DNA of 33,476 bases, taken from an uncultured Pelagibacteraceae bacterium (lineage in GTDB: Bacteria > Pseudomonadota > Alphaproteobacteria > Pelagibacterales > Pelagibacteraceae). The notes beneath the pieces are model-generated. The model did not search any database and had not been told where the DNA came from. It saw nothing but the letters and a program-made list of their open reading frames with translations. Below are positions 17,432-27,703 of the stretch, piece after piece (positions within the stretch are counted from its first letter, which is position 1; each line of letters starts with the position of its first letter). The stretch is taken from assembly GCA_902551895.1 (NCBI GenBank), contig CACDEU010000013.1:1-33476 (forward strand). Direction: 5' to 3'. The position numbers were made by a program, and so were the translations under genes.

Positions 17432-18405
17432 TGAAAGCTGCAATAATTAATAAAACCGGTGGACCAGAAGTAATAGAGCTTAAAGATATCAATCTAGAAA
17501 AGCCAAGTGAAAATGAAGTTACTATTGAACAAAAAGCAATTGGTTTAAACTATATCGATACATATCATAGATCAGGTCTTTATCCTTTAAAGCTTCCAAT
17601 AGGATTGGGTCTTGAAGGTGCTGGGATAATTACTGAGGTTGGATCTAATGTTAAAAATTTCAAAACTGGAGAAAAAGTTGCATATGCTGCAATACCTTTA
17701 GGTTCTTACTCAACACATAGAAATTTTCCTGCTAGCAAACTTGTTAAAATACCTGAAGGAGTTAATTTAGAAGTTGCAGCAACTTTAATGACAAAGGGTT
17801 TAACTACTTATTATCTTTTACACCAAACTTACAAAGTTAAATCGGGTGATACTATATTATTTCATGCAGCTGCAGGTGGTGTTGGACAAATATTTGGTCA
17901 ATGGGCAAAAAGTTTAGGATGTAAAGTAATTGGAACAGTCGGTTCAGAAGAAAAAATTGAAGTGGCTAAAAAATACGGCTACGACCATGTAATAAATTAT
18001 TCTAAAGATAATTTTTCAGCTAAGGTAAAAGAATTAACTGATGGTAAAGGTGTTCCAGTCGTTTACGATGGCGTTGGTAAAGATACTTTGGAAGGTTCAT
18101 TAGAGTGTTTAAAAATGAGAGGAACGATGGTTTCATTTGGAAATGCTTCAGGACCTCTTTCAGATATTAATGTGCCCAAAATGTTGCAACCAAAAGGTTT
18201 GTTTTTTGTAAGACCTTCAATGCAACAATATTTAAGTACTAAAGAAGAATTAGATGTAGCCGCATCAACCATGTTTGAAAAAATCAGGTCCGAAAAAGTT
18301 AAAATCGAAATATTTAAAAAATATAAATTAGAAGATATTGTTCAAGCTCATAAGGATTTGGAAGGAAGAAAAATTTTAGGTCCTGCAGTAATTATTCCTA
18401 ATTAA
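17431..18405 (+). CDS. qor: NADPH:quinone reductase / MDR family oxidoreductase
   Basis: 324 aa; GLNYIDTYHRSGLYPLKLPIGLGLEGAGII, HAAAGGVGQIFGQWAKSLGCKVIGTVGS, VYDGVGKDT. Confidence 0.92.
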   Translation: MKAAIINKTGGPEVIELKDINLEKPSENEVTIEQKAIGLNYIDTYHRSGLYPLKLPIGLGLEGAGIITEVGSNVKNFKTGEKVAYAAIPLGSYSTHRNFPASKLVKIPEGVNLEVAATLMTKGLTTYYLLHQTYKVKSGDTILFHAAAGGVGQIFGQWAKSLGCKVIGTVGSEEKIEVAKKYGYDHVINYSKDNFSAKVKELTDGKGVPVVYDGVGKDTLEGSLECLKMRGTMVSFGNASGPLSDINVPKMLQPKGLFFVRPSMQQYLSTKEELDVAASTMFEKIRSEKVKIEIFKKYKLEDIVQAHKDLEGRKILGPAVIIPN

Positions 18406-18815
18406 TCAATTTTTACATCCATATCTGACATGTGTAACCTTAGGGCATTAGTTGATATTTGAATTTCTCTAATAAAAAATATTATAGATACTATCATTGA
18501 TAAACAACAAGAACCAAAAATTATTCTAGCTAAAAAAACCTCATCTAAATAAAGAGCAAAAACTGTTAACATATTAAATAAAAATCCAAATGAAGCAAAC
18601 ATTATGGTCCATCTTATAATTGTAATTCTATTGCTTAAGTTTATGAACTGTTTTTTCCACTCTGGTGGTATATGTTTCTCATAAACATGTTCGTCATGAA
18701 GCTCTCTTATAAGTTTACTTAGAGTATGAAATCTATTGCTATAAACACTCATAAGCAAGGGGATTGCCGGAAACATAAGTGCTGTTACTGTGTAATCTAC
18801 ATTCATACGAATCAA
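18402..18815 (-). CDS. DUF2721-like membrane protein
   Basis: 137 aa; N-terminal TM with FPAIPLLMSVYSNRF, central R..I.R TM pattern, C-terminal FIREIQISTNALRLHM. Confidence 0.65.
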   Translation of the reverse strand: MIRMNVDYTVTALMFPAIPLLMSVYSNRFHTLSKLIRELHDEHVYEKHIPPEWKKQFINLSNRITIIRWTIMFASFGFLFNMLTVFALYLDEVFLARIIFGSCCLSMIVSIIFFIREIQISTNALRLHMSDMDVKID

Positions 18816-18857
18816 TTTGATTATGAAACTAGGCTTTGTTATTTACAAGAAAATTAA

Positions 18858-19725
18858 ATGGAAAACCTTAAATTATTTATTCAACTAACAAGATTAGATA
18901 AACCAATCGGTTATATGTTGTTATTTTGGCCATGTTTATGGGGCCTTACAATTGCTTATAATTTTGAAGATAGTTTAAACAAATATTTTTTTTATTTATT
19001 TTTATTTTTCATGGGCTCTGTTCTTATGAGGTCTGCAGGATGTATAGTAAATGATATAGTTGATAGAAACTTTGACAAAAAGGTTGAAAGAACAAAAAAT
19101 AGACCTATTGCATCTGGAAAAATTTCTGTTTTTTTGGCTTCACTATATGCATTAATTTTATGTATTTTGGCATTTATAGTTTTAATTAATTTTAATTCTC
19201 TAACTATACTTCTTGCTATCTTATCAATGCCCTTGGCCTTTACTTATCCTTTAATGAAAAGATTTACTTACTGGCCTCAGCTCTTTTTAGGAATAACATT
19301 TAACTATGGATTAATATTGGCATGGATATCAATTCATGAAAGTATTGGTTTGGCTCCAATTTTGTTTTATTTTGGGGCCATATTTTGGACACTTGGTTAT
19401 GACACGATTTACGGATACCAGGATATCAAGGATGATGAAATAATTGGAGTTAAATCAACTTCCATAAAGTTTAAAGAAAATCCAAAGAGAGTTTTATACT
19501 TATTTTATTTTATGACTTTTTTTATCTCTTGTAGGCTTAGGATATTTAATGAAATTTAGTAATATTTATTTTATATTTTTAATAGTACCACTTTTACATT
19601 TTTTTGTTTACCAAATAGGTAGGCTAGATATTAAAAGTCCAATTAAATGTTTAAAATTATTTAAATCAAACAATTTTTTGGGTTTAATAATTTTTTTAAA
19701 TTTATTAATTGGTAAAATTTTATAA
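18858..19725 (+). pseudogene. ubiA: 4-hydroxybenzoate polyprenyltransferase, +1 frameshift near 19517-19523
   Basis: Frame 1 (18858-19559): LTRLDKPIGYMLLFWPCLWG, NDIVDRNFDKKVERTKNRPIASGKIS, LGYDTIYGYQDIKDDEIIGVKSTS. C-terminus continues in another frame to TAA at 19725: LVGLGYLMKFSNIYFIFLIVPLLHFFVYQIGRLDIKSPIKCLKLFKSNNFLGLIIFLNLLIGKIL*. Confidence 0.85.
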
Positions 19726-19728
19726 TTT

Positions 19729-21468
19729 ATGAATAATAAAGAAATATTAAATAAACTTTATAATAATTATACAAAAAGTTTTTTACCAAAAATATTATTT
19801 TCCGTTTTTTTTTCTTTATTAGTGGCAGGGAGCACTTCTGCGATAGCTTGGTTGTTAGACCCAGCAATAAAAAAAATATTTATTGAAAAAGACCAAACAT
19901 TAATATTACTGATACCTGCTGCAATAATTCTTGCATTTACAACCAAGGGCATATCACTTTATATTGCTAAAACAACTTTGATTAAAGTTGGACAAGAAAT
20001 AACTAAAATTCTTCAGTTGCAACTAATGAAATCAATAATAAAAGCTGATGCTGAAATAGTCGACAAAAAACATTCGGGAAAATTTATTTCTCATTTAAAC
20101 TTTGATATCTCCCAGATGACAAATTTAGTAAGTGTTGTAATATTAAATATAGCAAAAGATTCATTAACTCTGATTGGTTTAATTGGTGTTATGTTTTATC
20201 AAAATTGGAGGTTGGCTTTATTTGCACTAATAATGATACCTCTTGCTTCTTTTGCTGCAAAATCACTAGGTAAAAGAATCGGAAAAGTAACAACTCAGGC
20301 TCAGGAGAGTTCGGGTATTCTTACCACCTATATGTTGGAAGTATTTAAGAATCATAAAATAATAAAAATTTTTCAAAAAGAAAATTACGAATTTTTGAGA
20401 GCTGAAAAATTTATAAATAATTTAAAACAAAGATTGGTAAAAACAGCTATGGTTTTAGTAAGAGCTTCTCCAATAATGGAAACATTAACTGGATTTATGA
20501 TTGCTGGTTTAATTTACTATTCAGGAAATTTAATAATAAAACAAGAATTGGATATAAATAATTTCTTTTCCTTTTTAGCAGCAATGATGTTGGCCTATCA
20601 ACCAGTTAGATCTTTGGCGACTATCAATATGTCAATTAATCAAGGTCTGTCAGCTGCAAAAAGAATTTTACCTCTAATTGAGCAAGAAAATAATATTAAA
20701 GAAAAACCCAATGCTTTACCTTTAAAAACAACAAATGGAGAAATAAAATTTGAAAATATAAGTTTTAAATATAATAACGAAGAAAGAGAAGTTTTAAATT
20801 CAATAAATTTAAATATTGTTGGTGGTGAAATGACTTCTTTAGTTGGCCACAGTGGGGCTGGAAAAACAACAATATTAAATTTAATACCTCGATTTTACGA
20901 TAAAGTTTCAGGAGATATAAAAATTGATGGTCAATCAATATATGATATTTCAATATCGTCTTTGAGAAAGAATATTTCTCTTGTTAATCAGGATACAACG
21001 TTATTTGATGATACAATTAAAAATAACATAGCCTATGCAAACCTAGATGCAACTGAGGATGAAATTTTTGAGGCTGCAAGACTTTCACATTGTAATGAGT
21101 TCATTGATAAATTACCAAATAAATTCGATACAGCCATAGGAGAAAATGGGACTAGACTCTCAGGAGGAGAAAAACAAAGACTTTCTATTGCTAGAGCTAT
21201 GTTAAAAAAAAGTAAAATTATTTTATTGGATGAAGCCACTTCATCCTTGGATGCTGAAACAGAAAGTAAAATCCAAGAAGCAATTAAATTACTCACAAAA
21301 GATAGAACAACTTTAGTAATAGCCCATAGACTTTCTACAGTAATGAATTCTAAAACAATCTGTGTAGTTGATAATGGAAAAATTATTGCAGAAGGAAATC
21401 ATGCAGAGTTACTACAAAAATCTGATATTTATAAAAACTTCTATGAAAAACAATTAAGAAAAGATTAA
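19729..21468 (+). CDS. msbA: Lipid A/LPS export ABC transporter, permease-ATPase (MsbA-like)
   Basis: 579 aa; N-terminal TMD, VGHSGAGKTTILNLIPRFYD, LSGGEKQRLSIARAMLKKSKIILLDEATSSLD; followed by waaA-lpxK-lpxL. Confidence 0.93.
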   Translation: MNNKEILNKLYNNYTKSFLPKILFSVFFSLLVAGSTSAIAWLLDPAIKKIFIEKDQTLILLIPAAIILAFTTKGISLYIAKTTLIKVGQEITKILQLQLMKSIIKADAEIVDKKHSGKFISHLNFDISQMTNLVSVVILNIAKDSLTLIGLIGVMFYQNWRLALFALIMIPLASFAAKSLGKRIGKVTTQAQESSGILTTYMLEVFKNHKIIKIFQKENYEFLRAEKFINNLKQRLVKTAMVLVRASPIMETLTGFMIAGLIYYSGNLIIKQELDINNFFSFLAAMMLAYQPVRSLATINMSINQGLSAAKRILPLIEQENNIKEKPNALPLKTTNGEIKFENISFKYNNEEREVLNSINLNIVGGEMTSLVGHSGAGKTTILNLIPRFYDKVSGDIKIDGQSIYDISISSLRKNISLVNQDTTLFDDTIKNNIAYANLDATEDEIFEAARLSHCNEFIDKLPNKFDTAIGENGTRLSGGEKQRLSIARAMLKKSKIILLDEATSSLDAETESKIQEAIKLLTKDRTTLVIAHRLSTVMNSKTICVVDNGKIIAEGNHAELLQKSDIYKNFYEKQLRKD

Positions 21469-22715
21469 TGTTATTTTTTTATAGACTGACAATAAATTTT
21501 ATTTTTATAATTTCGCCAATAATAATAATTTATAGAATTTTAAAAAAAAAAGAAGATCCAAAAAGATTTTTAGAAAAAATAGGTAAATTTAGTAAAAAAA
21601 ATACTAATAATAATTTAATATGGTTTCATGGATCTAGCGTTGGTGAAATCTTAAGCATTATACCTTTGATTGAAAATCTTGAAAAAAGAAAGAATATAAA
21701 AAAAATACTAATTACCTCAAATACTTTAAGTTCAGCTAAGATTATAAATAAATTAAAATTAAAAAAAACCTTCCACCAATTTTTTCCATTAGATGCTAAA
21801 TTCCTCGTAGAAAAGTTTTTAAACCATTGGAAGCCAAAAGCAGTTTTTTTTATAGAATCTGAGATTTGGCCTAATATGATATTAAAAATTAAAGAAAAAA
21901 ATATTCCTCTGATTCTGTTAAATGCAAGAATTACAAAAAAGTCATTTAAAAAATGGAATAGTATTTTGTCTTTTTCTAAAAAAATATTTAGTGAATTTGA
22001 TCTGTGTTTAGGTCAAAATAATAAAACTTGTAATTATTTAAAAGCCTTAGGAGCAAAAAATATAAAAAAAATTGGAAATTTAAAATTCTCACAAACTAGT
22101 TATAAATTAAAAAATAGATCGGACTTAAAAATAAAAAAAAACTTAAAAAAGAAGAAAATTATTTTTTCAGCAATAAGCACACATAAAGGTGAAGAATTGT
22201 TTTGTGCAAAAGTTCATGTTAATTTAAAAAAAAAATACAAAAATATTGTTACAATTATAATTCCCAGGCATATTAATAGAGCCAATGAAATTAAAGAGGA
22301 ATTAAATTCAAATAATTTAAATGTCCATTTGCACACCTCAAAAAGAGCTATTAATATTAATACTGATATTTATCTTGTAGATACATATGGGGAAACCAAA
22401 TCATTTTTAAAACTATCTAGAATAACATTTATGGGAAAGTCGATATATGCTGCTGGAGGACAAAACCCTTTAGAAGCAGCTCGATTGGGAAATAGAATTA
22501 TTCATGGCCCAAATATAGAAAATTTTACAGAAGTTTATGAATTTCTTAAAAAACATCGAATTTCTTCAAAAATTAGATCATATAAAGATTTAGAAAATTT
22601 AGTTGTCAAATTTGACCAAAAAAAAAATTATTCTCAACAAATTACAAAAAAATTGGCCTATATAGGTAATCAAATTTTATTAAATAATGAAAAAGAAATT
22701 AATAAATATTGCTGA
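21468..22715 (+). CDS. waaA: 3-deoxy-D-manno-octulosonic acid transferase
   Basis: 415 aa; LIWFHGSSVGEILSIIPLI, AVFFIESEIWPNMI, LNARITKKSFKKW, STHKGEE, GGQNPLEAARLGNRIIHGPN. Confidence 0.95.
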   Translation: MLFFYRLTINFIFIISPIIIIYRILKKKEDPKRFLEKIGKFSKKNTNNNLIWFHGSSVGEILSIIPLIENLEKRKNIKKILITSNTLSSAKIINKLKLKKTFHQFFPLDAKFLVEKFLNHWKPKAVFFIESEIWPNMILKIKEKNIPLILLNARITKKSFKKWNSILSFSKKIFSEFDLCLGQNNKTCNYLKALGAKNIKKIGNLKFSQTSYKLKNRSDLKIKKNLKKKKIIFSAISTHKGEELFCAKVHVNLKKKYKNIVTIIIPRHINRANEIKEELNSNNLNVHLHTSKRAININTDIYLVDTYGETKSFLKLSRITFMGKSIYAAGGQNPLEAARLGNRIIHGPNIENFTEVYEFLKKHRISSKIRSYKDLENLVVKFDQKKNYSQQITKKLAYIGNQILLNNEKEINKYC

Positions 22716-22718
22716 CTT

Positions 22719-23645
22719 ATGAATTTCAAAAAACCAGAATTTTGGGATGACTCTAGATTATCTTTTTGGTCAGTAATTTTATACCCTTTCTCTCTTTTAT
22801 TTTTAATAGTTTCTTTAATAATCAATATTTTTAAAATTCAAAAAAAATTTCCAATATCTATTATTTGTGTGGGAAATATTTATTTGGGAGGAACTGGAAA
22901 AACTCCTTTAGCTATAGAAATATTTAAAATTATTAAATCTTTTGGAAAAAATCCAGGTTTTATAAAGAAAGGCTATCATAATCTTTATGATGAAATTCAA
23001 ATATTAAAAAAAATTGGAGAAACTTTCACAAATAAAAATAGAAAAAAAGCAATTGGTTCATTAATTTTATCTGGTCATGATATCGCGATTTTAGATGATG
23101 GCTTTCAAGATTTTTCAATTAAAAAAGATTTTTCAGTTTTATGTTTTAACTCAAAACAATTGATTGGTAATGGTTTCATAATTCCATCCGGACCATTAAG
23201 AGAAAATTTTTCTTCAATTAAAAAAGCAGATTGTATTTTTATTAATGGAGATAAAAATTTAGAATTTGAGAATAAATTAAAAGAAGAAAAGAAAGATTTA
23301 AAAATATTTTACTCTAAATATAAAATTAAAAATCTAGATAAATTTAAAAATAAAAAAGTTATAGCTTTTGCTGGAATTGGCAACCCATCAAACTTTTTTG
23401 ATCTTTTAAAAGAAAATAATTTGGATTTAAAAAAAACATATTCATTTCCAGATCATCATAATTATTCTGATAAGGATTTTAAATATCTACTAAAAAAAAA
23501 TGAACTTGGTGAATTATTAGTTACAACCGAAAAAGACTATTCCAGATTAAATGAAAAAATGAAAAAAAATTTTGATTATGTTGAAGTTGATTTGGAAATT
23601 GAAAATAAAAATGAATTTATAAATTTTATAAAGGATAAAATATGA
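22719..23645 (+). CDS. lpxK: Tetraacyldisaccharide 4'-kinase
   Basis: 308 aa; ICVGNIYLGGTGKTPLAIEI, AILDDGFQDFSIKKDFSVLCFN, FPDHHNYSD, TTEKDYSRL. Confidence 0.95.
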   Translation: MNFKKPEFWDDSRLSFWSVILYPFSLLFLIVSLIINIFKIQKKFPISIICVGNIYLGGTGKTPLAIEIFKIIKSFGKNPGFIKKGYHNLYDEIQILKKIGETFTNKNRKKAIGSLILSGHDIAILDDGFQDFSIKKDFSVLCFNSKQLIGNGFIIPSGPLRENFSSIKKADCIFINGDKNLEFENKLKEEKKDLKIFYSKYKIKNLDKFKNKKVIAFAGIGNPSNFFDLLKENNLDLKKTYSFPDHHNYSDKDFKYLLKKNELGELLVTTEKDYSRLNEKMKKNFDYVEVDLEIENKNEFINFIKDKI

Positions 23646-24502
23646 AAATAATAAAATATTTTTTTCAATTTATTTTCATTTATTTTTTATTAATTATTTT
23701 TAAAATAATTGGATATAAAAATGCATCAAACTTGGGAGCAGTTATTGGAAAAACAATTGGTCCTTTATTTCGATCAAATAATAAAATTCAAAGTAATTTA
23801 AAAAATTCTAATATTGGTAGTTCTGAAGAAGAAAGAAAATCTATAATTGATAATATGTGGAGCAATTATGGAAGAATATTATCTGAATATGTTTATTTAA
23901 ATAAATTTAGAAGTAACATGTTAGGTGATTTCGTTAAAATTGAAGGTTTAAATTATTTAAATGAAATTAAAAATAATAATGAAAGAGTAGTATTTATATC
24001 AGGACATTTTAATAATTTTGAGCTAATGGCAATGGAAATAGAAAAAGCTGGTATAAATTTATGTGCAATTTATAGACCTCTTAATAATCCATTTTTAAAT
24101 ATTATTATGGAAAAAATTAGAAAAAACTATATTTGCAAAAATCAAATAAAAAAAGGTAAGAGTGGAACTAGAGATTTATTAAATTTTTTTAAAAAAAATT
24201 TTTCTGCAGCATTAATGATTGACCAAAGAGTAAGTGAAGGTGAAGATGCAAATCTATTTGAACGTACTGCAAAAACTACAACCATACCTGCACAATTAGT
24301 AAAAAAATATGGTTGTAGTATTATTCCAGTTTATATTGAAAGAGTTAGAAACTACCATTTTAAATTATATTTTCAAAAACCATTGAAATTTGATGATAAT
24401 CTATCAGCTCAACAAATAACAACTGAGCTTAATAAAATACTTGAAAAAATGATTTTAAAAAATCCCGATCAATGGATTTGGTCGCATGATAGATGGAAAT
24501 AA
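23642..24502 (+). CDS. Lipid A biosynthesis acyltransferase (LpxL/HtrB family)
   Basis: 286 aa; SGHFNNFELMAMEIEKAG (HX4E), YRPLNNP, MIDQRVSEGE, NPDQWIWSHDRWK. Confidence 0.93.
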   Translation: MKIIKYFFQFIFIYFLLIIFKIIGYKNASNLGAVIGKTIGPLFRSNNKIQSNLKNSNIGSSEEERKSIIDNMWSNYGRILSEYVYLNKFRSNMLGDFVKIEGLNYLNEIKNNNERVVFISGHFNNFELMAMEIEKAGINLCAIYRPLNNPFLNIIMEKIRKNYICKNQIKKGKSGTRDLLNFFKKNFSAALMIDQRVSEGEDANLFERTAKTTTIPAQLVKKYGCSIIPVYIERVRNYHFKLYFQKPLKFDDNLSAQQITTELNKILEKMILKNPDQWIWSHDRWK

Positions 24503-24503
24503 A

Positions 24504-24704
24504 TCAATTTTTTTTAGATAATTCTTCTCTTTTTTGTGAAGCTTCAACATGAGAAAAATAAGGTTCTTGAAGTTCTACATTCCAATAATTTAACTTATCT
24601 AAAAATATTTTCTTTCCTGAAATTGCGCAAATAACATGATCTCCATCTTCTAATATCTCAAAATTATTAGGTAAATATTTTATTCTAGCTAATTTATTTT
24701 TCAT
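24504..24704 (-). CDS. DUF2093 family protein
   Basis: 66 aa; ARIKYLPNNFEILEDGDHVICAISGKKIFLDKLNYWNVELQEPY. Confidence 0.8.
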   Translation of the reverse strand: MKNKLARIKYLPNNFEILEDGDHVICAISGKKIFLDKLNYWNVELQEPYFSHVEASQKREELSKKN

Positions 24705-24725
24705 TATGTAGAAATGTATTTATAT

Positions 24726-25991
24726 ATGATTATTTGTATCATAGGAAGCGGAGGTAGAGAACATGCCATTTGTAAAACAATCTCATTATCTTCAAAAGTA
24801 AGCAAAATATACTGCATACCAGGTAACGCAGGAACTAAACAATTAGCAGAAAATATAGATTTACATATTAATGATTTTGGAAAAATTTTAAAATTTTTAA
24901 AAAAATCAAAAGTTGATCTAGTTATAGTTGGTCCAGAAAAACCATTAGTAAACGGTATTGTAGATTACTTGGAAGACAATAACATTAAAGTTTTTGGTCC
25001 TAGAAAAATACCTTCACAATTAGAAGGTTCAAAAACTTTTACAAAAAATATTTGTAAAGAATATAATATACCAACAGCAAAGTTTGGGATTTTTAAAAAA
25101 AAAGAAGAAACTATAAATTTTTTAAAAAATTCAAAATTTCCAATCGTAATTAAAGCAGATGGATTAGCTGCTGGAAAAGGAGTTTATATATCAAATAATT
25201 TATCTGAAGCAGAAGAAGCAGTTAATGAGATTTTTAATGGGAAATTTGGAATAGCATATAAAATACTAGTTGAAGAATTCTTAAATGGTGAAGAAATGAG
25301 TTTTTTTGTTATTTGTGATGGGAAAAATTTCAAAATTTTTAAAACTGCACAAGATCATAAAAGAGTTAATGAAGGAGATGAAGGAAAAAATACCGGAGGT
25401 ATGGGCGCATACAGTCCGTCAGGATTAATAAACGAAGTCTTAGAGAGAAAAATTATTGAAAAAATAATTTCTCCAACTTTGAAAGCTATAGAAGAAATGG
25501 GAGAGAAATATATAGGATTTCTTTATGCAGGATTAATGATTGTAGATAACGAACCTTTTTTGATTGAGTATAATGTAAGAATGGGAGACCCTGAGTGTCA
25601 AACTATTTTGCCTCTTTTAAAAACTGACTTAATTGATGTTTTTAATGCATGTTGTGAAGAAAATTTAAAAAAATTAAATCTAGAATGGAGAGAAGATAAA
25701 AGTCTTTGTATAGTTTTATGCTCTAATGGATACCCTGAAAAATTTACAAATAATTTACAAATTAATAACCTAAATAATTTAAAATTGAGTAATAATGATT
25801 TTATTTTCCACGCAGGAACAAAAGAAAGGGGGAATAAAATATTTTCAAATGGTGGAAGAGTTTTGAATTTTGTTTCCCTATCTGACTCATTTAAAGATGC
25901 AAGAGAAAGAGCCATAAAACATATAAATCAACTAAATTGGGGAGATGGTTTTTTTAGAAAAGATATTGGATTTAAAATAATAGATAAATGA
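24726..25991 (+). CDS. purD: Phosphoribosylamine-glycine ligase (start probably 24726 rather than 24714)
   Basis: MIICIIGSGGREHAI, GPEKPLVNGIVD, KADGLAAGKGVYI, NTGGMGAYSP, EYNVRMGDPECQ. Confidence 0.96.
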   Translation: MIICIIGSGGREHAICKTISLSSKVSKIYCIPGNAGTKQLAENIDLHINDFGKILKFLKKSKVDLVIVGPEKPLVNGIVDYLEDNNIKVFGPRKIPSQLEGSKTFTKNICKEYNIPTAKFGIFKKKEETINFLKNSKFPIVIKADGLAAGKGVYISNNLSEAEEAVNEIFNGKFGIAYKILVEEFLNGEEMSFFVICDGKNFKIFKTAQDHKRVNEGDEGKNTGGMGAYSPSGLINEVLERKIIEKIISPTLKAIEEMGEKYIGFLYAGLMIVDNEPFLIEYNVRMGDPECQTILPLLKTDLIDVFNACCEENLKKLNLEWREDKSLCIVLCSNGYPEKFTNNLQINNLNNLKLSNNDFIFHAGTKERGNKIFSNGGRVLNFVSLSDSFKDARERAIKHINQLNWGDGFFRKDIGFKIIDK

Positions 25992-26554
25992 GAATAATTG
26001 GAGGAACTTTTAAAGGCGTTAAAATTTTTGAAGCTTTTGATAAAAATACAAGGCCTCTAAAAGATTTGGTAAAAGAGTCTATTCTTAATATTCTTGAACA
26101 TTCTAAAGATTCAAGAATAAAATTGAATAACTCGTTAGTTCTAGATTTGTTTGCAGGTACTGGATCTTTTGGTTTAGAATGCATCTCGAGGGGTTCCAAA
26201 AAAGTTTACTTCGTGGAAAACTATGATCAATCAATAGAAATTTTAGAAAAAAATATTAAAAAATTGAAGAGTGAAAAAAAAACAAGAATATTTAATGAAG
26301 ATGTTTTTAATTTTTTTAAAAATCAAAAATTAAAAGATGAAAAGATGGATTTAATATTTTTAGATCCTCCATATAAAGAAGAAAATTTAAAGGTAATCTT
26401 AGAAAGTATAACTAAATTGAAATTATTAAAAGAATCCGGGTTAATTGTTTTGCACAGACATAAAAAAGCAAAAGATGAGATTGGTAACAATTTTACTATA
26501 CAAAGATCTGTTAGATATGGAATATCAAAAATAATATTTTTAAAAATTATTTAA
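25988..26554 (+). CDS. rsmD: 16S rRNA (guanine966-N2)-methyltransferase
   Basis: 188 aa; MRIIGGTFKG, TRPLKDLVKESILNIL, VLDLFAGTGSFGLECISRG, LIFLDPPYKEE. Confidence 0.95.
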   Translation: MRIIGGTFKGVKIFEAFDKNTRPLKDLVKESILNILEHSKDSRIKLNNSLVLDLFAGTGSFGLECISRGSKKVYFVENYDQSIEILEKNIKKLKSEKKTRIFNEDVFNFFKNQKLKDEKMDLIFLDPPYKEENLKVILESITKLKLLKESGLIVLHRHKKAKDEIGNNFTIQRSVRYGISKIIFLKII

Positions 26555-27701
26555 ATAATATTTTTTTAGTCTCATTTTTTATTAACTCAACAGATGGTTG
26601 ATCAAATGGATTAACTTTTAAAGCTCTACCTAATAAAATTGTTTCCAATATAAAAAAACAAAATAATTCTCCTAATGCTTCTTCATTTTTTTTTGCAACT
26701 TCGAAAGATCTGAATGGTAGTTTTTTTTTATAAAAAACTTTTTCAGTTGCTATTTTTTGTGCATGAATAATTTCAAAAAAAGATTTATTTTTAAGATAGC
26801 TATGTGTCTTTTGTATAAATTTATTATTTAATATTTCTGAAGTTGTATCTTTATTAAAAAAGAAAGTAAAAAAATTATTTTTTGGTCCATCTAAATATAA
26901 TTGCATTAAACTATGGTTATCACTTGGCATCGTAGATATTATCGGAAGAATACCTTTAGACTTTTTGCCTAAGCTTTCTGCAACAAGCTGTTGATACCAT
27001 TTAAATAAGTTTTCTGAATTTTTATCATAATTCAAAATTATTGAATTAAATTTTTTTTCTTTAATAAATTTTAATATTGCATTAACATTTTTTATCAATT
27101 CATTTAAAAAAATCTTATTATTTATTAAATAATTTAATCTTTTAAATTTATTTTCATTAAGACCCATAATTTCTGCGGGCAACATGCCAACCTCTGATAA
27201 AACAGAATAGCGGCCTCCAATATAATTTTTGTGCTCAATAACTTCTGCTCTAAGAGTATTGGCAAGTTTTTTTAAATAACTTTTTTTTTCTTCGGTAATA
27301 AAAATATTTTTATTACCATTAACAAATAAGTTTGAGTTTGCAATTGTCTCAAGGGTATTTCCAGATTTAGATATAATAATATTTATTGCTTTTATTTTTT
27401 TTTCAGAACTTTTTAATTTTGAATTTAAATTATTTATAAAAATAAATTTTTTTTTTATTTTATGTTTTAAAAATTGGTATATTGCTTCAATTCCTAAAGT
27501 TGAACCTCCCATCCCAATTAATCTAAAATTTTTATTTTTACTAATTTTTTTAACTTGATCTTTTGTGTAACTATATTTGTAGTTTGGTTTTAAGGATTCT
27601 ATAAGTCTAATTTTTTTAAACCACTTCTCATTTTTAAAGCTTTGGAATTTTTTAAATTTTTTAATATTAAAGTTTTTAAATTTAATATTGGAGGTCAACA
27701 T
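26547..27701 (-). CDS. pgi: Glucose-6-phosphate isomerase
   Basis: 384 aa; GMGGSTLGIEAIYQFL, IISKSGNTLETIANSNLF, GGRYSVLSEVGMLPA, NPFDQPSVELIK. Confidence 0.9.
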   Translation of the reverse strand: MLTSNIKFKNFNIKKFKKFQSFKNEKWFKKIRLIESLKPNYKYSYTKDQVKKISKNKNFRLIGMGGSTLGIEAIYQFLKHKIKKKFIFINNLNSKLKSSEKKIKAINIIISKSGNTLETIANSNLFVNGNKNIFITEEKKSYLKKLANTLRAEVIEHKNYIGGRYSVLSEVGMLPAEIMGLNENKFKRLNYLINNKIFLNELIKNVNAILKFIKEKKFNSIILNYDKNSENLFKWYQQLVAESLGKKSKGILPIISTMPSDNHSLMQLYLDGPKNNFFTFFFNKDTTSEILNNKFIQKTHSYLKNKSFFEIIHAQKIATEKVFYKKKLPFRSFEVAKKNEEALGELFCFFILETILLGRALKVNPFDQPSVELIKNETKKILFK

Positions 27702-27703
27702 TT

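Noticed and set aside
18402-18405. Convergent overlaps (18402-18405, 14809-14817, 26547-26554) as possible antisense regulation
   Set aside because: Short convergent overlaps are ordinary in compact genomes and not evidence by themselves.
19517-19523. Programmed ribosomal frameshift in ubiA
   Set aside because: No slippery heptamer with downstream pseudoknot that I can support; a homopolymer indel is the simpler explanation, so reported only as an apparent frameshift.
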